From Smittium culicis (taxonomy: Eukaryota; Kickxellomycota; Harpellomycetes; Harpellales; Legeriomycetaceae), in the NCBI GenBank assembly GCA_001970855.1, contig LSSN01000413.1, forward strand, positions 1 through 30,971: DNA of 30,971 bases, given 5' to 3'. Position numbers and translations under genes: made by a program. Within the stretch, counting starts at the first letter, position 1. Every line of letters starts with the position of its first letter. Shown piece after piece: positions 21,865-30,971 of the stretch. The notes beneath the pieces were generated by a model. It saw nothing but the letters and a program-made list of their open reading frames with translations, did not search any database and had not been told where the DNA came from.

Positions 21865-23884
21865 TATTGATTCTTAAATTTGTATAATTTTTTTATTAAT
21901 TAGTTTAACCCTCTTAAATTATATGCGTTATTAGTGTAAACTTGAGAGTGAATACAGCAAGGCTGTATATAAAATGAAAATTTTTTTGAAGGAAAAAGTA
22001 TAGTTCGATTTTTTATGTGGCGTTTTCAAAGTTAAATCGAGGATTATATAAAAACATCCTAATATGTGAAATTTTCGTGAAATTAATTAAAACAAATTAA
22101 AAGTTAAGTGTCTAAAATATTAATAAATACTACGCTACTCCAGACTTACCTAGGATTATAGCGAAATTATATTTATAAAGCGTATTATTCGAGTAAATCG
22201 TTTTGAATTTAGTTTACAATTAAAATGTTAATAAGAATGTTAATCAGAAAAAATGCTAGATGAATTAAATTTAAAAAAATTTAAAAGATGGACAATTAGT
22301 GAATATATATAAACTCCAGGGAAATTGAATCATCGACTGATTCTATAAAAGCCAAACCGTTTTATAAATATTAAGTCAATTTATTTTAGTATATATAGAG
22401 TAAAACTATACTTAATAAAAATAAGAAAGAAAGAAGCTCTTTTTAAAATTCATTCGCATTTACGTGAATGCCAACTGCTTCTTCAATCTTGATTAGATCG
22501 TTTTTTAAACAAAATATATTTAGCCAATAGCTAAACATATCAATTATACAAACTGTTGATATAGCTAATAATAACTAAAATTGACTTATTTTAATTTGCC
22601 AATGGATAATCTTTAGATATTGTATTCCATTAATTGGGCAGCAATTTGTCGCGCACTTTTTTCTGCCAATAATATTGACTCAATTCTCAAGAAGCACAAA
22701 TGGGGGCTTTTATCTATGGCCCAGAATCTCAGTAGACTCCCTCTGACGCACTGACTCGCGTTTAGCTAGCAATTTGGAAAAATACTAGAACAATCAACAA
22801 TTATTCCAATACTATCAACTGAATTTCAATTAAAAAAATACAAAGTTAGCAGATGAAGTTGTAGCATATTTAAACAACTATCTCAAAAATAAATAAAATA
22901 TCGTCTATCTTTAAAAATAGATTGCATTTTCAAAAATTGCAAAATTTGCAAAAAACGCAAAAAAAAAAATTAAATAAAAATTCACAGCTCCTAGCCAACT
23001 CCCAGAATTAGTTAAATTAGATTTATTCTTGGCATTTTAAGTTGAGTTTGTAGTAATCCACAGAGCTTAATGATATCAGACACACATTGTTCCAAAAGTA
23101 TTTTGCTTTTTTAAAGACTTTAAAATGTTTGGATATTTGAATTCATTTACCAGTACACTGACTATTTAAAATGCATTTTTTAGTTTTTGGTTAAGCAAAA
23201 AAGTGTAAATCTTCATTAGTCTATTTAAATTCAAGTAAGGTGCTTAAATAATTTAATTAGATTTTAAAAATAGAGCGATGTTTAAAATTATCTCTAATTT
23301 ATAATCTTGGGCTATTAAAGTCATTAGATATTTCTTAGAATACCGAAATAATTTTTATAATACCAGTAACAAAAATATAATTAAATTTTGATTAAGGTGA
23401 AAAAAAGTAGATTGTGGGTTGGATTCATATAAAATGTAATGGTCTGTGGTTTTTGAAAATAATTAAGCGGTTTAAAATATATAATTTTATACAACTGTAT
23501 GGACAATGTTCACATAGGGTAGTAAGCTTATTTATTATTCAATATCTTTGCAAGAAAAAACAGAACCTAGATAGCTTGGTATTAAGGAAAAACGTTATAG
23601 CTACGCAGAAATACGCCTAATCATAAGACTTTAAAGGCTTAGATTTTTATAATTTTTAAATGAAAAATAGTATATGAATAATAATCGCTGTAATTTAATT
23701 TTAACAAAAAAAATCACTAATTCGAAATCTGCAGTTTTATTAAATTGAGTTATAATTATTAATCGTAAATTAATAGTTTTAAGTCATTATTAAAGCTAAA
23801 AAAATTTTATTAACTAGTCTAGTAACACACATCGACTTTAAAAGTATATATTATAATCAGAGCACTAAAGGATAATCAAAAAAT

Positions 23885-24055
23885 TTCTCAAAACAGCACA
23901 ACTTGAATTAATAGATATGATTTTTTTTATAGTCTTAAAATACCTTGATCCAATTCCTGAAAGTAACAGAGGACCTAGAGGTCCAGAAGGAAACTGGTTG
24001 AAAACTTAAATATTTTATAGTTTTTACAAATAGTATCTACACTATCAATAAATTC
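23885..24055 (+). repeat. Dispersed repeat family, copy A (about 171 bp, coding-like core)
   Basis: Aligns with small gaps along its length to the reverse complement of 30112-30281. The core 23947-24003 encodes DPIPESNRGPRGPEGNWLK and is followed by Thr and a stop. Downstream similarity continues to a shared TATCAATAAATTC. It is probably a remnant of a mobile element or of a duplicated gene exon; the family is not recognised. Confidence 0.75.
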
Positions 24056-24065
24056 GCCGTCTAAA

Positions 24066-24085
24066 ATATATATATATATATATAT
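24066..24085. repeat. (AT)10 microsatellite
   Basis: Ten uninterrupted AT units just downstream of dispersed repeat copy A. Confidence 0.95.
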
Positions 24086-24449
24086 GAAATTTATAATTTC
24101 CAAAAATAATCCATATAAGCTATCCATTTATTTTTTAATCAAATTTTAATTTATTAATCTGTTTAACTGGAATTTGTGAGTTATAAAAATAGTTGTTGCG
24201 CTTCAAAATATTATGAATGTTTTGGACATTTCCTGGATCATTTCTACCAATATATTAACCCTCTCTGAGTTTTGTGCACTTTAACTTATAGAAGAGTCTT
24301 AATTTACTGGCTATTTACCGTCGAACTCTTTGAAATGATGATGCAATTGATTATTGTATGATTTATAAGCTAGCATATTATTTGCTGATATAATTTATCA
24401 AGCTAATAGCTGAAAGAGTATTGGAGTTGAATTATTTTTATTAAATACA

Positions 24450-24501
24450 GCTGGTTGGATTTGGTAAATCAAAAAAATTGTTGCGTCCGCGAATGGGTTA
24501 A
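24450..24501 (+). repeat. Short dispersed sequence, copy 2
   Basis: Matches 7938-7989 at 35 of 52 positions without gaps, including GATTTGGTA and ATCA, and ends in GGGTTAA. The shared word GATTTGGTA and less AT-rich 3' half make chance similarity unlikely but not excluded. Confidence 0.45.
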
Positions 24502-24600
24502 ATAATTGAATAATTATTTTTTATTATATACTATTAATCACGTATTCAGTAAAATTTTGTGACTATACTAATTTATCTATTTAACATTAATTTAGACAAT

Positions 24601-24642
24601 TTTGGTAGTTCATAAAAAAGTCAATCACCGCTGAATAGGTTA
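24601..24642 (+). repeat. Short dispersed sequence, copy 3 (partial)
   Basis: Shares TTTGGTAG, TCA, a short A-run, GTC, CCGCT and GGTTAA in the same order as copies 1 and 2, with small gaps. It lies about 100 bp after copy 2 in the same orientation. Confidence 0.35.
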
Positions 24643-27600
24643 AATAAGATATTCTTATAGAAAAAATGTGAATTAAATTTTCTATTATCTCTTTTTTTAA
24701 CTCTCATACTTTAATTTTAACTTTACTTAACTCTAATTTTATTATATGCTTATAATATTTTATCCATAAATAAAAAAATAACCACTGCAAAAAAAAAGAA
24801 AATGTATATTTCATCCTTTTTTCTTTTAGTATGAATAAATCTAGAGCCTGCAAAAAAAAAAATTAACTGAATCTCATTAATTAAAATAAATACTTTTTAA
24901 AAAGGTTGTATGTATATAATATCGCTTATTAAATCGCTACTTTTTATGCGTGATATTATAAAACTATGATTGATGCGATTTCACACTAAATAGCATATTA
25001 AATAAGATTAATAGATTGAAATTATAAAATCATATACAATTATATTTTATATTTCCTAATACCTGTATCTAAATTATTACTCGTATTACTTTAAAACTTA
25101 TTATTTTATGGCCTCTTGTAATTATTTAAATGATTCTAGGTACGTATATTAATAATTATAGAACCGTAAAATGAATTATCTTAGCATTATGGCTCTATAA
25201 TTTATTTTCTATTAGTTTTTTCTGAAAATTATCTTAATAAAAATAAATTGTAATTATCTACGTGATCATAAACTAATATCTATCTAATTAATGAATGTTA
25301 ATTTAAATATAACAAATATTAAAGTTGATTTTAGTAAATATAATAACGATACAAAACTAAATTTGAAAGTAAAATTAAAATTTTTTATGATTCGCTAATG
25401 AAATGAGATTATAATAACAACTATAACAAGCTTAAAACCTTGAATCTTGACTCTAAAACAGAAAAGTATAAAAACCGCTACTTAAGAATAGAAGAGTCAT
25501 CGCCAAATAATGGTTTTATTTAAACAGATAAGAGAAAAATTAAATAAGGTTAAAATACGACTTTATCATTTATTTTACGAGCTTTAATTTTTTTTTTTTG
25601 GGCACTTGCTACTAATAAATTTATAAGATTTAATAATAAATTAATTCTTTTATATCATACTTTAATCCTTATATATTGATATAAAAAACATATTTCAAAT
25701 TAAGCAGATATTTAAAAATTTCGAAGGATTTGGCTGATTTTTTTAAATTACCACGAATTTATGCAAAATTTATTTGGCTCAACAGAGTTTTTACTGTATA
25801 AAAATATAAATTTCAAATATTATACATATTATTTTAAAATAAAAATATATATGGAGAAAAATATAAATAAATTGTAAAAAAGAATGATTTAAACTAAAGA
25901 GGTAAATATTCCATATTTCTTTTATATATAAATGATATTATTATACTTATTTTTCTAAAATTAGAATGTAAAATTATCATTAAATAAAACTTATTTAATA
26001 AATTAATTATTACATCTTTGTACATAGGCACCTCTATTTATATCACTAAAATTTTATAATATGAATAGGATAAAAATACTCATATTTTAGTATTCCTTGA
26101 TCTCTATTAATTTTCAATTTGATATAAAATCAATCAATAAAATTATATGCGTGAAAATTTTAATATTAAAAGTATAATACACCCAAATTAGTCTCAAATT
26201 ATCGGCGAAGGATAATAATTTAATTTAATTTCTAAATTATACATCTTCATAACTTCATACAATGACTAATCTTAATACATTCTGCTTCTAGCTAGACATT
26301 CATATAAACGTAACTGATAAAAAAACTTAAATTATTTTAATATCTTGTATTTCCAAAAAATTTTCTCAAAAATACGCGTTTTCATGATATTATTTGTTTT
26401 TTATACGCTTATATGATAAGGCTAAATTTCAATACACTATGATATTAAGAAATAATTGGATTTTTTTCTTTTAATTTTAACAAATAAATTTCTCAATTTA
26501 CTGAGAAAAATCTCGATTATATTAAAAATATAGAAATTTAGATCTTCAAATCTTTGCATTCAACTAAATAATAAATCAAAAAACTGAATTATATCATTTT
26601 ATCAGATAAGAAAAAGAATTATTGAGAAAATTATAATATTATCTTGCACAGAGAAAAAAAATTATGTTCAAAAAATTTTTAGAAAAAGTTTTCCTATAAA
26701 ACTCGTGAGTTATTACTAACCCAAAAAATGAGTCATATCGAAACATTAACCTCTCTAAATCCAAAATATATATATTAAATTAATCTTATATTAGTCGAAA
26801 TAGTTTATTAATAGCACTAAAAATAATCTAAAAGAAATATAAATGTTTATTTAATGGTTAGTTTTAGAAAGAGTTTAAAAGTTGGTACTGCGCATTTTTG
26901 AATCAATAAATCTTTTCCAAGCAGAAAAAAATCTTTTATTTAAAATCGCAATCAATAATTTTTTAAAAGCTCTAAATCTTATCTTCACATGATAAAATTT
27001 AATTTTTATGGGTTGATAACGAAAGAAATACTATGCTGAAATTTTAAAAGCTAAATATATCAAATTTAATTCAATTTATATGGATACAGGTTGTAAATCA
27101 AAATAACAGATTTAAAATAGTCGATTTATTAGCATTTATGTACAATCTGTAGTGAAAATATTTTCAAAAATTAATATTTAAGAGATAAATTTGGTAACAA
27201 AAAACATCATCATATAGAAAAAAGTTTTAATTATTTTTATTGATAATATTAGATATATTACATGCTAAGTGATTTTAATATAAACTCATATAAAATTATA
27301 GAGTGTTAAAAATAATAAAATGAGATCAAAATTTTTCTAAATAGGTGTAAATTTTAGATCTATGCAATGATATCTAGTTAAACTAATATCAGATTGTATT
27401 TTATTAACCAGTTAATAATTATAAAACTTATCTATCTACTTTTTATATTTCATATTTAGAGATAATTACTATCTAATATATCCAAAAAAAAATTATATTT
27501 AAATTTGCCAGAGAAAAATAATTGTGAAAATTATATATATGGATATTTAACATAAGCTGCCTAATTTTAATCATAAATACAATTAATTAAATAATTTTAG

Positions 27601-27660
27601 TTAATATCTCTGTACCCATTCTTAAAGAAGATAATAAAGATTGAGCTCAATTTAATAATT

Positions 27661-27820
27661 ATCATTATTACGTATTATTATATAGTTTAATGAAATCAGG
27701 ATCATTATTACGTATTATTATATAGTTTAATGAAATCAGGATCATTATTACGTATTATTATATAGTTTAATGAAATCAGGATCAACATTATGTAGTATTA
27801 CATTATTTAATGAAATCAGG
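27661..27820. repeat. 40-bp minisatellite, 4 units
   Basis: Three identical 40-bp units (27661-27700, 27701-27740, 27741-27780) start ATCATTATTACGTATTATTA and end TTTAATGAAATCAGG. A fourth, diverged unit (27781-27820) keeps the same length and the same 3' end. Confidence 0.97.
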
Positions 27821-28837
27821 ATTTAATTTAGATATTTCATGAATGAATTAAAATTAAGCATTCATTATTAAATAAATTATCACAAACTTTAATTAAAATG
27901 ATATATAAATATCTAATATGTTTCATTCTTACTAATATTAAAATTACATTATTTTTTATTACTTTTTAAATTTTAAATAATTTCCATATTTTAATTAATA
28001 TAAAGTTTTTGAATTGCGAATGATTTATAATTTGATATTGTATAAATATATTTTTTTTAAACTTTTTTTTTTTAAAACACAATCATTTTTTTAAAATTAT
28101 TATAGATAGTTTTTCAGAAAATTTTTAATATTTAATATAGAAATGATTTTTATATTTAAATTAAACTTATAATAGTAAATATTATAGGAATATCATAGAA
28201 AATAATAATTATAGAAGTATCTATATTAATTTATTGATATGGAAATTTAATTCTATTCTAATCATTTATGTATAATAAAAAAATAATTAACATATATTTG
28301 TAGGTATAATCTCATCGAAATGTAATCATTACACCAAAATTTTGTATTAGAATGTGAAAAATGCAAAAAATATTATATTAGTATTATGTAGTATAAATTT
28401 AAAATACATTAAATTCTGATTGAGAATTACACTGGTTTTCTAGCGTTAATAAAATATCTGTTTAAGAATTAAATAAAAAAATTATAACACTTTTAATATT
28501 TAGCTATTATATACATTCAATGATGTAATTGAATATAAATATTAAGTTGGGTGGAACTATATTCATAATAAAATTTTAAAAAAATAATTCCAAAAAAAAA
28601 AAAAAACTAATTTAAATCGCTATTTTGGTATTTAACTAGGTTATTTTATATGATTTTAGGCTAAATATTATTTAATTATATTATACTAAATAATTTTGAG
28701 GCATAATTACTCTTTGAATCATTAATTTGAATTACTGATAATATTCAAGCTCATTTAAAATTTTTATATTATATAAGATATATGAAAAAATTAAATCTGA
28801 AACTAAATATAAAACTAATAATAATACTAAAACTAAA

Positions 28838-28900
28838 ACTTATAACTTATAACTTATAACTTATAACTTATAACTTATAACTTATAACTTATAACTTATA
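28838..28900. repeat. 7-bp tandem repeat, (ACTTATA)9
   Basis: Nine perfect, uninterrupted copies of the heptamer ACTTATA, preceded by an imperfect A/C/T-rich lead-in of ACTAAA-like units (28800-28837). Confidence 0.97.
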
Positions 28901-30076
28901 AATATCATATCTAAGCCAAAAAATAAAAACGGTCATATTTTTTTTTTAAGTAAAAATAGGATCTACCGAGTATATCGTCAGCGAGAACATAATCTATTTG
29001 AGAGTACATATTTAATAAAAAAAATTAAAGAATCCCTGAAATATTATATTCATTTTAAATATTTTTACGAGTTATAAAAGAGCACATATTATAGGGAGTT
29101 ATTTTCTATAATTAGAGATTGTATATAAATTACGAATAATTGAATCAAAAAGTATATTTTGTATTTCAATTATTTTAGTAGAAATAATCGAAAATAAAAT
29201 ATTTCAGATTAAATATTTATTCAAATTTCGACCAAAACTAAATTGGATTCATCTTTATGGAATATAGATATTTTATTATAAGAAAAGTGAATTTAGCTGA
29301 AATCGCTCTTTTTTATAGTATAAATAGCCAAAGGGGCTAATTAATTAAGGCTAAATATTTTAGTTAAGAACATTTATTACTAAAAGAATAATACTATCTG
29401 GAAAGAGATTAAGAATCAAGGTGTAAAGCTAGCCCTCCTTTCGAGATTTGGGTATATTTGTGCTTTTATTTTTATTTTGGAAATTTGATTTTGCTTTTAC
29501 AATTTCCTTCTTTTACTTTGAATAGACTCTAATAGTAGCCTATTTTCCTATTCTAATAATAGAACTATAATTTTAGCTGATCAAATTAATTTAGATTAAT
29601 AATCTGTGCGATTAGAAATCTACTCTAAAATTTCAAAAATATATGCTGAAAGCATATATTATATTATAGATTTAAAATTATTGTTCCTAGTATGGAAACA
29701 AATTTATATCATATGATTTAAAATTCCTGATAAAAGACCTGGAAACCACGCTTAGAAAATAATTTCCCAGCTATTATATTATGCATAACACCTGTAGAAA
29801 AATAGAGAACCCTATTGGATATGTTTTGACAGAATTTCTTCTCATAAAAGTTTTAAATAAACATAATTACATTATTTGTGTGAGCTAAATATGGCCTAAC
29901 CCTATAAGTTGTCGAAAAAAAGTGATTTAAACACAAATTAGATTAAAACTAAGTAGAGTCGTATTTTTTGTTTCCCAAAGGCCAAAAAAATCTGTTGGAG
30001 GAGTGAATTGAAGCTAATTCAAGGATTTTGAGAGACTTTTGACACCAGATTTTTGACCTAATATTAAATAGATGTT

Positions 30077-30103
30077 CCAGCTTTAAAAAAAAATTTTTTT
30101 TCT
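30077..30103 (+). repeat. Direct repeat 1 next to dispersed copy B
   Basis: Reads CCAGCTTTAAA, then an A run and a T run, then CT. The same order recurs at 30229-30258. Confidence 0.7.
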
Positions 30104-30111
30104 TAAACAGT

Positions 30112-30281
30112 GAATTTATTGATAATTTACATACTATTATTAAAAAAAATAATAAAAAATATAAAATTTCAACCAATTCCCCTCTGGACCTCTAGGCCCT
30201 CCGTAATTTTCAGGCATTGGATCAAATCCCAGCTTTAAAGAAAAAAATTTTTTTTTCTAATTTGATATGATGTGTTGAAGA
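30112..30281 (-). repeat. Dispersed repeat family, copy B (170 bp, coding-like core)
   Basis: This is the inverted partner of 23885-24055, about 6.2 kb away. Read on the minus strand, 30223-30167 encodes DPMPENYGGPRGPEGNWLK. In the GPRGPEGNWLK part, codons differ from copy A at four third positions and no amino acid changes. Confidence 0.75.
30229..30258 (+). repeat. Direct repeat 2 inside dispersed copy B
   Basis: Second occurrence of CCAGCTTTAAA followed by an A run, a T run and CT; it lies 152 bp after the first. Confidence 0.7.
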
Positions 30282-30824
30282 TTTTTTGCATTAATAATAA
30301 ATATCATAGACTAATAACTTATAAACCAATAAAAAGCAAAAAAAAATTTATAAAAAATATTTACATTAATTTCCTCAGTCACTCTAAAATCTCTAAACAT
30401 ACAGGATATTGACTAATTTTTTAAAAAAGGCAGATGTATCACACGAAACCCGTGTTATAACTGATCTAATTACAAGAATTCTGCGTATGAAATTTTCTCA
30501 AAGGCGCCGATACGAATCTAAGAAACATGTATTAGGGTGACTTCTCTCTCCAAAAAAAAACAAAAATAATTGTCTAACCATATTCAGTCAGTATCTATAA
30601 GAATTTATAAGAGAAAAATTTCTGTACGAGCGGATCAAAGCTGGTATGAACTTTCAATTTATTTTCTTATTTTTTTCTGCACTACAGAAAGCAGTCTAAT
30701 AGTATGAGACCTTTTTCTTGAGATTTTTAAGTCTTTATTTCGAGAATTATTGTATTAATTGGTTAATTAAAGTTTTGGTGTTGGCTTGACGCTGTGCGGA
30801 CCAGTATCAGCAGATTCACATTCA

Positions 30825-30846
30825 ATCGAAGTATAAACGCTTCGAT
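30825..30846. other. Perfect 7-bp hairpin
   Basis: ATCGAAG (30825-30831) and CTTCGAT (30840-30846) are exact inverted arms around an 8-base loop, in a less AT-rich patch near the window end. The function is unknown. Confidence 0.5.
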
Positions 30847-30944
30847 ATTCCAGGGTCAGTATGAGATAGAGTAACACGATCCTAATCCATCAGCCTTCTT
30901 TATCTTGATGTTTCGGGTCATTTTTTAGTGTTAAATTATTCTCT

Positions 30945-30971
30945 CCCCCCCCCCCCCCCCCCCCCCCCCCC
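30945..30971 (+). repeat. Homopolymer (C)27 at window end
   Basis: The window ends in at least 27 C. Like the internal gap edges, this looks like an assembly stop inside a C-tract. Confidence 0.95.

Larger units (their letters stand above)
21865..30971. other. 9.1-kb AT-rich gene-poor region
   Basis: No intact gene is found here. The first few hundred bases upstream of 21864 should hold the SPT20 promoter. The rest is extremely AT-rich with many A and T runs, tandem repeats at 24066, 27661 and 28838, an inverted pair of dispersed repeats at 23885 and 30112, and isolated less AT-rich patches (about 22440-22770, 24140-24390, 30400-30540, 30770-30900) that keep short open frames. The only frames over 60 codons (23414-23620 + and 29949-30176 -) have no recognisable motif and AT-driven composition; I do not call them genes. 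It resembles decayed, repeat-rich intergenic DNA. Confidence 0.65.

Noticed and set aside
23414..23620. 68-codon plus-strand frame
   Set aside because: Ile/Phe/Lys/Leu-rich composition expected of AT-rich DNA, no motif, no neighbours; likely chance.
28838..28900. Telomere repeat
   Set aside because: ACTTATA lacks the G-rich strand typical of telomeres, and the array is internal and short.
29949..30176. 75-codon minus-strand frame next to dispersed copy B
   Set aside because: Most of it is A/T-run-encoded Phe, Leu, Ile and Lys. It overlaps repeat copy B in another frame from the conserved peptide, and no family is recognised.

Overview
The window is nuclear DNA from an AT-rich, intron-bearing eukaryote. 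The gene set and style suggest a fungus, probably an early-diverging (zygomycete-type) lineage: a fungal-style SAGA subunit Spt20 with huge glutamine/asparagine-rich tails, a Swc5/BCNT protein, a NAT9-type acetyltransferase, a DNAJC12-like J protein, an M17 leucyl aminopeptidase and an HSL-type alpha/beta hydrolase. The lineage is inference; the gene identities rest on motifs visible in the translation. Joining open frames by hand at GT-AG sites, with reading frame checked at every junction, gave seven genes with 17 introns of 64-191 nt. Thirteen of the 17 introns end in TAG. All seven starts have A at position -3.

Layout: 1-524 (-) is the 5' part of an M17 leucyl aminopeptidase, cut by the window edge. 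A 2-kb divergent spacer leads to an alpha/beta hydrolase (2509-3980, +, 2 exons) and NAT9 (4811-5815, +, 4 exons). NAT9 converges on a DNAJC12-like gene (6074-7014, -, 4 exons). Next come SWC5/BCNT (8258-9057, -, 2 exons) and, after a 1-kb divergent spacer, a WD40 protein with a histone-H1-like basic tail (10085-12536, +, 5 exons). A 536-N assembly gap with poly-C on both sides (12749-13326) separates it from the convergent SPT20 gene (14820-21864, -, 6 exons, 2183 aa). From 21865 to the end (9.1 kb) I find no intact gene. That part is extremely AT-rich and holds tandem repeats, an inverted pair of about 170-bp dispersed repeats with a conserved reading frame, and short coding-like fragments. 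The window ends in 27 C.

The genes do not form one pathway. Two (SPT20, SWC5) belong to chromatin complexes (SAGA and SWR1), and the WD40 protein looks chromatin-associated from its composition. I found no rRNA, tRNA, CRISPR or intact transposon. The least explained signals are the duplicated G-P-R-G-P-E-G-N-W-L-K coding fragment in the gene desert, the long C/G homopolymers at the breaks in an AT-rich genome, and a possible small spliced gene in the SWC5/WD40 spacer.
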